The notes beneath the pieces were generated by a model. It had not been told where the DNA came from and searched no databases. It worked only from the letters and a program-made list of their open reading frames with translations. This document shows, in pieces, positions 14,515-20,999 of a stretch of DNA of 21,062 nt (the stretch's first letter is position 1; each line of letters begins with the position of its first letter). Made by a program: the position numbers and the translations under genes. Origin of the DNA: Candidatus Eisenbergiella stercorigallinarum (GTDB lineage Bacteria; Bacillota; Clostridia; Lachnospirales; Lachnospiraceae); contig DWUW01000067.1 of the NCBI GenBank assembly GCA_019120525.1, positions 1 through 21,062 on the forward strand, read 5' to 3'.

Positions 14515-15861
14515 TCACGGATTTTCTTTTTTTGCCTGACGGCGCCTGGTGAGCTGCCTTTGAATCTCTTCGATCTGCGCGGGCTTTAAACGGTACAGAA
14601 GCAGGGGCAGGATGGCAAAGAGGAAGCAGAGGGCCGGAACCACATAGACCATGGCTCCGAAGCCGGTGATCACGGCGGCGGTGGGCTCCATGTTATCCTC
14701 ATAATGCGTGACGGTCATGGCAAAGCCCAGAAGCCCTTTGGAAAAGGTGGAGCTCAGCTTGTTCAGAAACGTATTCATGGAGAAAACGATTCCCTCTCCC
14801 CGGAAGCCGAGCCGGTATTCCGAGTAATCGATGGCGTCCATCAGCATGGCCGTGCTGCTGATGGTGGTCATCCCGGTAAAGGCAAAGCTGACGCCCAGAA
14901 GGATCAGGCCGATGACAGGCCCCGCGTTCAGCGGGAAGGGCAGGAAGCTGGAAACGGCTCCGGCAACGCAGGCGGCGATGAAGATTTTTTTCTTGTCAAA
15001 CCGCCGGATCAGCATGGGAGAAACCGCCATTCCGGTGATCATGCCCAGCACCAGGCTCACGCCGATATAGGTGACGTAGCCGGAATCTCCCCATACATAG
15101 ACGGCGAAATACATCTGGGAGACCTGCCGGAGGTTGTTTACCATATCGACGATCAGAAGCGAAACCAGCAGCGCGATCAGCGGCCCGTTGTCCAGGATGG
15201 TGTGGATGTTGCGGGAAAAAGGGATGTCCTTCGGGGGCGGCTCGATCCGTTCCTTCAGGACAAAGCCGCTCAGGATCATCAGGGCCGCTCCGGCAACGGC
15301 TACCACCGCGGCGGCGGCCGTATAGGCTGCGGCGCTTCGCTCTCCGCCGAAGGCGTTTAACAGGGAAACGCTCCCCACGGAAATGATGACCGTGCCGATG
15401 GTGCCGCCGATCTTTCCAAGCGTGACCATGCCGTTCTTTTCATCCGGATTCGGAGAGGAAACGGAGGAAATGGCCCAGATGGGCACGTCATAGACCGTAT
15501 AGGTGATGTCCCAGAGCACATAGCAGACGGCGGCGACCGCGATGGTCCCTCCCAGGGAGCCGCCGAAGCTCACAAAGCAGAAAATGGTGGCAAGGGCGAT
15601 GAAAACCGGCCCAGTAAGCAGATACGGGCGGAATTTGCCGATGCGGGTCCGGGTCCGGTCCGCGATCATGCCCATCAGGACGTCGTTTACGGCGTCCCAC
15701 AGGCTGGCCGCCACCATGATGACGGTCACGCTTTCCGGCGGGATGCGCAGCAGATCGGTGAAGAAGAACATGATATACATGGTGACGAAGCTGTAGATCA
15801 TGTTCTGCCCCAGCAGACTGCCGGTGTAGGTCAGTTTTTCACGGCTGGAAATGTTGTGCAT
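14515..15861 (-). CDS. GPH-family sugar:cation symporter (MFS)
   Basis: A 448-residue, 12-helix transporter of the glycoside-pentoside-hexuronide:cation symporter family (MelB-like). Near the N-terminus is MYIMFFFTDLLRIPP, then a segment ending in SLWDAVNDVLMGMIADRTRTR and GKFRPYLL. These contain the family's conserved Asp residues for cation binding and the basic loop between helices 2 and 3. The second half includes SSTAMLMDAIDYSEYRLGFRGEG, the usual loop before helix 10. Such carriers import disaccharides, glycosides or uronides with sodium or protons. GAAGGAG lies eight bases before the ATG and a close-to-consensus promoter 30 bases further up. It is the first gene of an operon with the PIG-L deacetylase; the substrate cannot be named. 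Confidence 0.88.
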   Translation of the reverse strand: MHNISSREKLTYTGSLLGQNMIYSFVTMYIMFFFTDLLRIPPESVTVIMVAASLWDAVNDVLMGMIADRTRTRIGKFRPYLLTGPVFIALATIFCFVSFGGSLGGTIAVAAVCYVLWDITYTVYDVPIWAISSVSSPNPDEKNGMVTLGKIGGTIGTVIISVGSVSLLNAFGGERSAAAYTAAAAVVAVAGAALMILSGFVLKERIEPPPKDIPFSRNIHTILDNGPLIALLVSLLIVDMVNNLRQVSQMYFAVYVWGDSGYVTYIGVSLVLGMITGMAVSPMLIRRFDKKKIFIAACVAGAVSSFLPFPLNAGPVIGLILLGVSFAFTGMTTISSTAMLMDAIDYSEYRLGFRGEGIVFSMNTFLNKLSSTFSKGLLGFAMTVTHYEDNMEPTAAVITGFGAMVYVVPALCFLFAILPLLLYRLKPAQIEEIQRQLTRRRQAKKENP

Positions 15862-15893
15862 AAGTATGGCTCCTTCATGTTTTCCTGATGTTC

Positions 15894-15922
15894 ATTTTAC
15901 TCCGTGGGGAAAGGAATGACAA
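15894..15922 (-). promoter_or_regulatory. Promoter of the symporter-deacetylase operon
   Basis: On the minus strand, TTGTCA (15922-15917), 17 bases, TAAAAT (15899-15894). Transcription would start near 15887, giving a leader of about 26 bases. The hairpin at 15936-15999 lies just upstream, outside the transcript. Confidence 0.65.
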
Positions 15923-15935
15923 GCGGGATCGTTAC

Positions 15936-15999
15936 CGGACTTTTTTCGCCCCTATGCGGTGTTATTTTTCATGGGGAAGGAGATCCGGAAAAAAGTCCC
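15936..15999. other. Long inverted repeat upstream of the symporter promoter
   Basis: GGACTTTTTTC (15937-15947) is exactly complementary to GAAAAAAGTCC (15988-15998). Inside it CCCC-T-ATG (15949-15956) pairs with CATGGGG (15970-15976) with one bulge. The stem starts 15 bases upstream of the symporter -35, so it could be an operator or a cruciform. It marks the left edge of the repeat-rich gene-free region. Confidence 0.45.
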
Positions 16000-16054
16000 G
16001 CACATTTTACTGGAAAACATCCCGCAGGGCCTTCCACGGAACCATTCCACACAT

Positions 16055-16364
16055 GTACGGTTCCAAAACGAAAAAATGGATTTGGAACCGTACAAAAATT
16101 CATTTTTTACGGATCCAATTTCAGAAAATGCCATTCTGAACCGTACTTTTCATGGCGTGATACGGTTGAGAAATTGAAAATTCTGTTTTTAACCGTACCA
16201 GATAGCCAAAAAGTACGGTTACAGATGAGAGAATCAGGTAGTTAACCGTACTGATGACAAAATAGCGGCAAAAAGTACGGTTAAGAATTGGAAAATCCTT
16301 TTTTTAACCGTCACTTTAGATATTTTGTACGGTTATATAATGTGGATCCTCATTTTAAACCGTA
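16055..16364. repeat. Array of six phased inverted repeats (TACGGTT-N23-AACCGTA)
   Basis: Six units, each a left arm TACGGTT and a right arm AACCGTA. Left arms start at 16056, 16108 (TACGGAT), 16161, 16214, 16276 and 16328. Right arms start at 16086, 16139, 16191, 16244, 16306 (AACCGTC) and 16358. Arm-to-arm distance is 30 bases in five units and 31 in the second. Gaps between units are 15, 15, 16, 25 and 15 bases, so units repeat every 52-53 bases, close to five helical turns, with one step of 62, about six turns. Cores are AT-rich and differ between units. Unit 1 extends to a perfect 13-pair stem, GTACGGTTCCAAA/TTTGGAACCGTAC; unit 4 has ten pairs; units 3 and 5 extend to 11-12 pairs in plus-strand RNA if G-U is allowed. 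No gene lies in it. It could be a protein-binding array or a chain of RNA hairpins. Confidence 0.85.
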
Positions 16365-16480
16365 TCGGAGCATCCTGCCAGGTGTTAAACAGGGATTTTC
16401 CGATATGGGAAAAGAAATCAACTGTAATATTTCCCCAGTCCATGAAAAGCAACGAAAAAGAAATTCTTTTCACCGGAGAC

Positions 16481-16509
16481 TTTGGAAAATGGGGCTGATA
16501 TGATACAAT
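16481..16509 (+). promoter_or_regulatory. Possible weak promoter of the HD-nth operon
   Basis: TTTGGA (16481-16486), 17 bases, TACAAT (16504-16509) with an extended -10 TG at 16501-16502. The -35 is poor. The -10 is also the start of the first 59-bp repeat. If used, both palindrome elements would lie in the leader of the HD gene. Confidence 0.3.
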
Positions 16510-16573
16510 GATTGCGCACAGCGCAATCCGGCCCGACTATATCGGGCCGCCCCGCTGCGCGGGGATTGTATCA
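16501..16573. repeat. Cloverleaf-like palindrome element, complete copy
   Basis: An outer stem TGATACAAT (16501-16509) / ATTGTATCA (16565-16573) encloses three hairpins: ATTGCGC-ACA-GCGCAAT, CGGCCCGA-CTATA-TCGGGCCG and CCCCGC-TGC-GCGGGG, all perfectly paired. Bases 16504-16562 are repeated exactly at 16636-16694. It is far richer in GC than the DNA to its left. The architecture resembles REP/BIME or small mobile palindromes; it is not a tRNA, as the arm order and conserved tRNA bases are absent. Confidence 0.75.
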
Positions 16574-16591
16574 GCGAGCTGCGGCTTGTGG

Positions 16592-16622
16592 AGAAAATGC
16601 CGCCTGCGGCGTCGCTTTCTCC
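16592..16622 (+). other. Hairpin between the two palindrome copies
   Basis: GGAGAAA (16592-16598) pairs with TTTCTCC (16616-16622), with an inner GCCGC-CTGC-GGCG stem. It fills the space between the two 59-bp copies, so the whole 16501-16694 stretch is made of adjoining palindromes. Confidence 0.45.
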
Positions 16623-16635
16623 CCTGAGCACGCAG

Positions 16636-16694
16636 TACAATGATTGCGCACAGCGCAATCCGGCCCGACTATATCGGGCCGCCCCGCTGCGCGG
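16636..16694. repeat. Palindrome element, second copy (truncated)
   Basis: Identical over 59 bases to 16504-16562, offset by 132. The first two hairpins are whole, the third is cut short (CCCCGC-TGC-GCGG) and the outer stem is lost. The copy ends about 20 bases before the ribosome binding site of the HD gene. Confidence 0.8.
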
Positions 16695-16730
16695 CAGACA
16701 GTAGTCTGAAAAGCAAAAAGGAGGGTTCCC

Positions 16731-17324
16731 ATGGGCTTTACACCCGAACAGTTCATCACATTTCTTGGCCGTGTGGAAAAACTGAAATCAGTTCCCCGCC
16801 ACTGCGTCACCTCGGATGGCGTGACGGAAAATGTGGCCGCCCACAGCTGGCGCACGGCGCTCATGGCATATCTTTTGAAGGACGAGCTTGCGGATGTGGA
16901 TATCGATAAGATCATCCGCATGTGCCTGATCCACGACCTGGGCGAGGCGGTGACAGGCGACATCCCCACCTTTGAAAAGACGCAGGCGCACGAACAGACG
17001 GAAAAGGAGGCCCTGGACGGCCTGCTCCGCGAGCTTCCGGAGCCTATGTACGAGGAGCTTACGGCCCTCCTTTTGGAAATGGAGGCGCTTAAGACCCGGG
17101 AAGCGAAGGTGTACAAGGCGCTGGATAAGCTGGAGGCGGTGATCCAGCACAACGAGAGCGATATTTCCACCTGGCTGCCGCTGGAATATGAGCTACAGAA
17201 GACCTACGCGGCGAAAAATGTGATCGGTTTTCCTTTCCTGGAAAAGCTGCAGGAGCAGGCGGTGAAGGATACGGAGGAGAAGATTAAGCCGAATGCGAAA
17301 CGGCAGAAAGAGGAATACCAATGA
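16731..17324 (+). CDS. HD-domain hydrolase, YfbR/HDDC2-like nucleotidase
   Basis: A 197-residue metal-dependent phosphohydrolase. The HD motif is spread over ENVAAHSWRTALM (His38), IHDLGEAVTGDIPT (His68-Asp69, with Glu72 and Asp77) and KALDKLEAVIQH (Asp132), the arrangement of YfbR and human HDDC2, which remove the phosphate from deoxynucleoside monophosphates. The basic tail (KPNAKRQKEEYQ) is not conserved. AAGGAGG lies seven bases before the ATG. Its last codons overlap the nth start in an ATGA junction, so the two are translated together; the pairing fits nucleotide and DNA upkeep. The exact substrate cannot be read from sequence. The leader contains the palindrome repeats. Confidence 0.82.
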   Translation: MGFTPEQFITFLGRVEKLKSVPRHCVTSDGVTENVAAHSWRTALMAYLLKDELADVDIDKIIRMCLIHDLGEAVTGDIPTFEKTQAHEQTEKEALDGLLRELPEPMYEELTALLLEMEALKTREAKVYKALDKLEAVIQHNESDISTWLPLEYELQKTYAAKNVIGFPFLEKLQEQAVKDTEEKIKPNAKRQKEEYQ

Positions 17325-17959
17325 CGAAAAAAGAAAAACGCGATCACATCCTCGCCCGTCTTGACGAGCTGTATGGAACCGAGAAGGAAGGCTTTTATCA
17401 CAACGCGGACTGGCAGCTTCTGGCGGCGATCATGCTGAGCGCGCAGAGCACGGATAAGCAGGTGGACGAGGCGCTGCCGGGGCTGTTCGGGAGATTTCAT
17501 ACGGCAAAGGAGGTGGCGGAGGCGGATGTGGAAGAGATCGAAAGCTATATCCGTTCGGTCGGCCTGTATAAGAACAAGGCGAAGAATCTGAAGAAATGCT
17601 GTGAGCAGATCTGGAAGGAGTACGGCGGAAAGGTGCCGGATACGCTGGAGGAGGTGCTGAAGCTGGCGGGCGTGGGAAGAAAGACGGGGACGCTTTTTCT
17701 GGCGGACGTCTACGGGACGCCCGGCGTGACGGTTGACACCCATGTGTTCCGCATTTCCCATAGGCTTGGCTGGGCGAAGGGGAAAAATCCGGTGGAAACG
17801 GAAGCGGAGCTGATGAAGGCGCTTCCGGTGGATCACTGGAACCGGATCAATTTCCAGCTCATCTATCTGGGGCGCTCCGTCTGTACCGCCCGCCGGGCCA
17901 GGTGTGAGGAATGTCCGCTCGAGGAGTGGTGTGAAAAGAAGCTGGAAAGGAAGTCATGA
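17321..17959 (+). CDS. nth: Endonuclease III (DNA glycosylase/AP lyase)
   Basis: A 212-residue base-excision repair enzyme that removes oxidised pyrimidines and cuts the abasic strand. It has LSAQSTD (39-45), the helix-hairpin-helix LAGVGRKTG (115-123) with catalytic Lys121, VDTHV with Asp139, and the 4Fe-4S cluster ligands Cys188, Cys195, Cys198 and Cys204 in the C-x6-C-x2-C-x5-C pattern. Length equals E. coli Nth (211). It starts within the stop of the HD gene (ATGA). Its stop TGA (17957-17959) abuts the stop of the convergent RelA/SpoT gene (TCA on this strand, 17954-17956), leaving no room for a terminator between them. Confidence 0.93.
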   Translation: MTKKEKRDHILARLDELYGTEKEGFYHNADWQLLAAIMLSAQSTDKQVDEALPGLFGRFHTAKEVAEADVEEIESYIRSVGLYKNKAKNLKKCCEQIWKEYGGKVPDTLEEVLKLAGVGRKTGTLFLADVYGTPGVTVDTHVFRISHRLGWAKGKNPVETEAELMKALPVDHWNRINFQLIYLGRSVCTARRARCEECPLEEWCEKKLERKS

Positions 17960-19216
17960 GGTCTGCGCCGCCGTCAGCTCGGAGAGGATCTCCCGCACAT
18001 CGTCGCCCATCCGGATGAGAACGGCAGGGGCGGGACTGTCGATGCCGTGTACCAGTCCGTTGCGGAAATTGCGGAGGTTCTGGAGCTTTTCCAGGCTGTC
18101 CTTTTTCAAAAGCTTCATGCGCTTGAGGCTGTTGAGGTTGAAGGTGCCGCGGGCCTTGGGATTGCTCTGGCGGGTCAGCTTCATCAGAACGGTTTCCAGG
18201 CTGATCCAGGGCTTCAGGAAATATTCCTCCGCTTCCAGGCGTCCCCGATCCGTTTTGCGGGAAGCGCCGTCGGACTTCTCCGAAGAAGCGCGAAGCTCCC
18301 GGTAAAGCTCGTAGCGTTTTTCGCTGCCGCAGATGATCTGATCGATGAGCTGCTGGGAAATGGTCCGGCTGTCGTCCACCGGCCTTGTGGATTTCAGGAT
18401 AGGCTCCAGTTCCTTCGCGCTGTCCAGCTTCAGCCGGTTCATCAGCCGCAGAAGCTGTTCCACGTTGCCCATCTTCGGCTCGATATCAAAGCGCCTGTAC
18501 CGGGTGCTCAGGTAATCGTAGAGGTAGGCGGCCAGATCGTACTGGCTGCCGAAGGCCGCGTTTTTGCTCTGCAGGCGGGCGTTGCCGGCAGCCTGCAGCC
18601 GTTCCAGGGCGATCTCTCCGGCAAGGACCAGGCCGTTGAGCTCATCCAGAATGGCCAGCTCTTCGTCGGAAAGCGCCCCCTGCATGGGCTTGTAAACCAG
18701 ATCATGCTCCACCTCGGACCAGGCGTGCATCAGGACGGAGGCCACCTGGATCTCCAGACGCACGGAGGCGTACTTGAGCTGTTTTTTCTCCAGAAGCTCC
18801 TCCTTCATGGAGGCCCGGTAATGGGTGGCCCAGTAGCCGGAAAAACGTTTATTGTAGGAAGGCTGCCTGGACTGGCCGGGGAATTTCTTCATTTCCAACA
18901 CCGTAAAAAGGTTGTTGATCACCTGATCGGCCTTGGCCCGGTCACCGGGGAAGTACAGGGAGACGCGCACACCGGACAGATCCGCGATATCCGCATAGAT
19001 CTCGTTCATGCTCCGGTAGGGCTGTTCCCTCTTTTCATTCCGCTGGGTCACCTTGTTTTTCAGCCGGACGGGGCTTTTGGCCCGGGAGGTGACGATGGCG
19101 CGGATACCGGAGGAGTGCAGGGCTTCCCGCAGCAGATCCTCCGCCACATGTCCGGCCGTTTCGTAAAAACTGATCTTCTTTTTATAATTCTCGATAAACT
19201 GACTGATGAGATCCAT
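17954..19216 (-). CDS. RelA/SpoT-domain (p)ppGpp synthetase-like protein with RNxxxH C-terminus
   Basis: A 420-residue protein. Residues ~25-180 are a RelA/SpoT nucleotidyltransferase domain: RAKSPVRLKNK (45-55), DLSGVR (79-84), GYWATHYRASM (127-137), then EIQ (155-157) and HAWSEVEHDLVYK (164-176), which matches alarmone synthetases and makes pyrophosphate transfer to GDP/GTP likely. No HD hydrolase, TGS or ACT domain is present, so it is not a long RelA. The remaining 240 residues are mostly helical and end with LRNFRNGLVHG; Arg385-Asn386...His390 fits the R-x4-6-H motif of HEPN ribonucleases, but the fold is not proven. The ATG at 19216 follows GGAGGTGA with about nine bases spacing; a frame open to 19300 would overlap the ABC-F gene. 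It is second in an operon, 34 bases after ABC-F. Confidence 0.8.
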   Translation of the reverse strand: MDLISQFIENYKKKISFYETAGHVAEDLLREALHSSGIRAIVTSRAKSPVRLKNKVTQRNEKREQPYRSMNEIYADIADLSGVRVSLYFPGDRAKADQVINNLFTVLEMKKFPGQSRQPSYNKRFSGYWATHYRASMKEELLEKKQLKYASVRLEIQVASVLMHAWSEVEHDLVYKPMQGALSDEELAILDELNGLVLAGEIALERLQAAGNARLQSKNAAFGSQYDLAAYLYDYLSTRYRRFDIEPKMGNVEQLLRLMNRLKLDSAKELEPILKSTRPVDDSRTISQQLIDQIICGSEKRYELYRELRASSEKSDGASRKTDRGRLEAEEYFLKPWISLETVLMKLTRQSNPKARGTFNLNSLKRMKLLKKDSLEKLQNLRNFRNGLVHGIDSPAPAVLIRMGDDVREILSELTAAQTS

Positions 19217-19250
19217 TCGGGCTCTCACCTCCTTCCTTTTGCGTAAAACC

Positions 19251-20807
19251 TTAAAATACCCTCGTCGTCCATTTGGTGCAGTCCCAGACCGCGTCCACAA
19301 TATCCTGGTAAAATTCCGGTTCGTGGCAGACCATCAGAATACTGCCTTTATAGGCGGACAGGGCCCGTTTCAGCTCTGCCTTGGCGTCCGCATCCAGATG
19401 GTTGGTGGGCTCATCCAGCAGAAGCACGTTGGTAGGGCGGTTGATCAGCTTGCAGAGCCGCACCTTCGCCTGTTCGCCGCCGCTCAGCACCCGGACCAGG
19501 CTTTCGATGTGTTTGGTGGTCAGGCCGCATTTTGCCAGAGCGGAGCGCACCTCATACTGGGTGTAGGAGGGAAAGGTGTTCCAGATTTCCTGGATGCAGG
19601 TGGTATTGTCATCCGCCTCCATTTCCTGCTCAAAGTATCCGATGCTCAGATAATCCCCCTGTTCCACGCTGCCGGAAAGAGGCGGAATCAGGCCCAGAAT
19701 GCTTTTTAACAGGGTGGTCTTTCCGATGCCGTTGGCGCCGGTGAGGACGATTTTCTGTCCCCGCTCCATGGAAAGGTTCAGGGGAGAGGACAGGGGCTCC
19801 TCGTAGCCGATGACCAGCTCCTTTGTGGTGAAAATGAAGCGGCCCGGCGCCCGGTCCTCCCTAAAGTGAAATTCCGGCTTCGGCTTCTCGGCGGCCAGTT
19901 CGATCACATCCATTTTATCCAGCTTTTTCTGGCGGGACATGGCCATATTCCGGGTGGAGACGCGGGCCTTGTTGCGGGCGACGAAGTCCTTCAGATCCGC
20001 GATTTCCTTCTGCTGTCTGTTGTAGGCGGCCTCCAGCTGGGCCTTCTTCGCGGCATAAACCTCTGTGAACTTATCATAGTTTCCCACATAGCGGGTGAGT
20101 GTCCGGTTATCCATGTGATAGATCAGATTGACCACGCTGTTGAGAAACGGAATGTCATGGGAGATCAGGACGAAGGCGTTTTCATAATCCAGAAGGTAAC
20201 GCTTCAGCCATTCGATGTGCGCCTCGTCCAGATAGTTGGTGGGCTCATCCAGCAGCAGAATGTCCGGCTTTTCCAGAAGAAGCTTTCCCAGAAGGACTCT
20301 GGTGCGCTGACCGCCGGAAAGCTGGGATACATCCTGATCCAGTCCCACGTCGGTAAGTCCGAGTGCCCGGCCCACCTCTTCCACCTTGCTGTCGATGAGA
20401 TAGAAGTCGTGTGCGGTCAGAAGCTCCTGGATGGTGCCCAGTTCTTCCATGTATTGTTCCAGCTCCTCTTCGGAGGCATCTCCCATTTTTTCACAGATCT
20501 CGTTCATCCGCGCTTCCAGGTCGAACAGGAAGGAAAAGGCGGATGCCAGGGTTTCCCGGATGGTGGTTCCCTTTTCCAGAACGGTGTGCTGATCCAGATA
20601 GCCCGCCCGCACGTTTTTGGCCCATTCAATCTTCCCTTCGTCGGGAATGAGCTTTCCGGTGATGATATTCATAAAGGTGGATTTGCCTTCCCCGTTGGCT
20701 CCCACCAGTCCGATGTGCTCCCCCTTCAGAAGGCGGAAGGACACGTCCTCAAAAATGGCCCGGTCGCCGAAGCCATGGGTCAGATGCTCTACGTTCAGTA
20801 TACTCAT
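19251..20807 (-). CDS. ABC-F family ATPase (ribosome-associated)
   Basis: A 518-residue protein with two ABC ATPase domains and no membrane part. Domain 1 has Walker A GANGEGKST (36-44), signature LSGGQ (163-167), Walker B LLLDEPT (184-190) and switch His217. Domain 2 has Walker A GANGIGKTT (357-365), signature LSGGE (441-445), Walker B LLLDEPT (462-468) and His495. The charged linker between them (about 240-315) includes the interdomain helices that reach the ribosomal P-site. ABC-F proteins help stalled ribosomes or protect them from antibiotics; the subgroup (Uup, YbiT, YkpA or resistance type) cannot be set from sequence alone. AGGAG precedes the ATG by nine bases. It is followed in the same operon by the RelA/SpoT-domain gene, a link between ribosome state and alarmone. 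Confidence 0.9.
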   Translation of the reverse strand: MSILNVEHLTHGFGDRAIFEDVSFRLLKGEHIGLVGANGEGKSTFMNIITGKLIPDEGKIEWAKNVRAGYLDQHTVLEKGTTIRETLASAFSFLFDLEARMNEICEKMGDASEEELEQYMEELGTIQELLTAHDFYLIDSKVEEVGRALGLTDVGLDQDVSQLSGGQRTRVLLGKLLLEKPDILLLDEPTNYLDEAHIEWLKRYLLDYENAFVLISHDIPFLNSVVNLIYHMDNRTLTRYVGNYDKFTEVYAAKKAQLEAAYNRQQKEIADLKDFVARNKARVSTRNMAMSRQKKLDKMDVIELAAEKPKPEFHFREDRAPGRFIFTTKELVIGYEEPLSSPLNLSMERGQKIVLTGANGIGKTTLLKSILGLIPPLSGSVEQGDYLSIGYFEQEMEADDNTTCIQEIWNTFPSYTQYEVRSALAKCGLTTKHIESLVRVLSGGEQAKVRLCKLINRPTNVLLLDEPTNHLDADAKAELKRALSAYKGSILMVCHEPEFYQDIVDAVWDCTKWTTRVF

Positions 20808-20876
20808 ATGAAGAAACTCCTGTGTATATTTGTTCCTGCGGTTCCTTTGCCTTCCGAAAAAAGGCGCGTTCACGCA

Positions 20877-20905
20877 AGTATAGCACAGGAAATTTATTTT
20901 TACCA
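20877..20905 (-). promoter_or_regulatory. Promoter of the ABC-F / RelA-SpoT operon
   Basis: On the minus strand, TGGTAA (20905-20900), 17 bases, TATACT (20882-20877) with extended -10 TG. The -35 is poor, but an extended -10 can compensate. The leader of about 60 bases contains GCCTT-TTTTCGG-AAGGC, a short hairpin with no T-run after it. Confidence 0.5.
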
Positions 20906-20999
20906 GAGCAGAAAGAGAAGAATAAAGGGGAAAAGGGACGTTGCAATTCGCAGACAGGTATGAAAAGATAGAGATAGGAATTTGGAATGGAGGATTATG

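Noticed and set aside
15888..16245. Overlapping small frames of 60-113 codons on both strands
   Set aside because: They read through the inverted repeats and hairpin with no conserved features or start signals.
16055..16364. CRISPR array
   Set aside because: The repeated parts are only seven to eight bases in inverted pairs, with no 24-40 base direct repeat and no cas gene nearby.
16288..16503. A 71-codon plus-strand frame in the array
   Set aside because: Its residues come from the repeat arms and palindromes, there is no ribosome binding site, and other frames there look alike.
16501..16573. tRNA gene, because of the cloverleaf-like fold
   Set aside because: Arm order and lengths are wrong, and the conserved TTC and CCA-adjacent bases are missing; the 59-bp core is also repeated.
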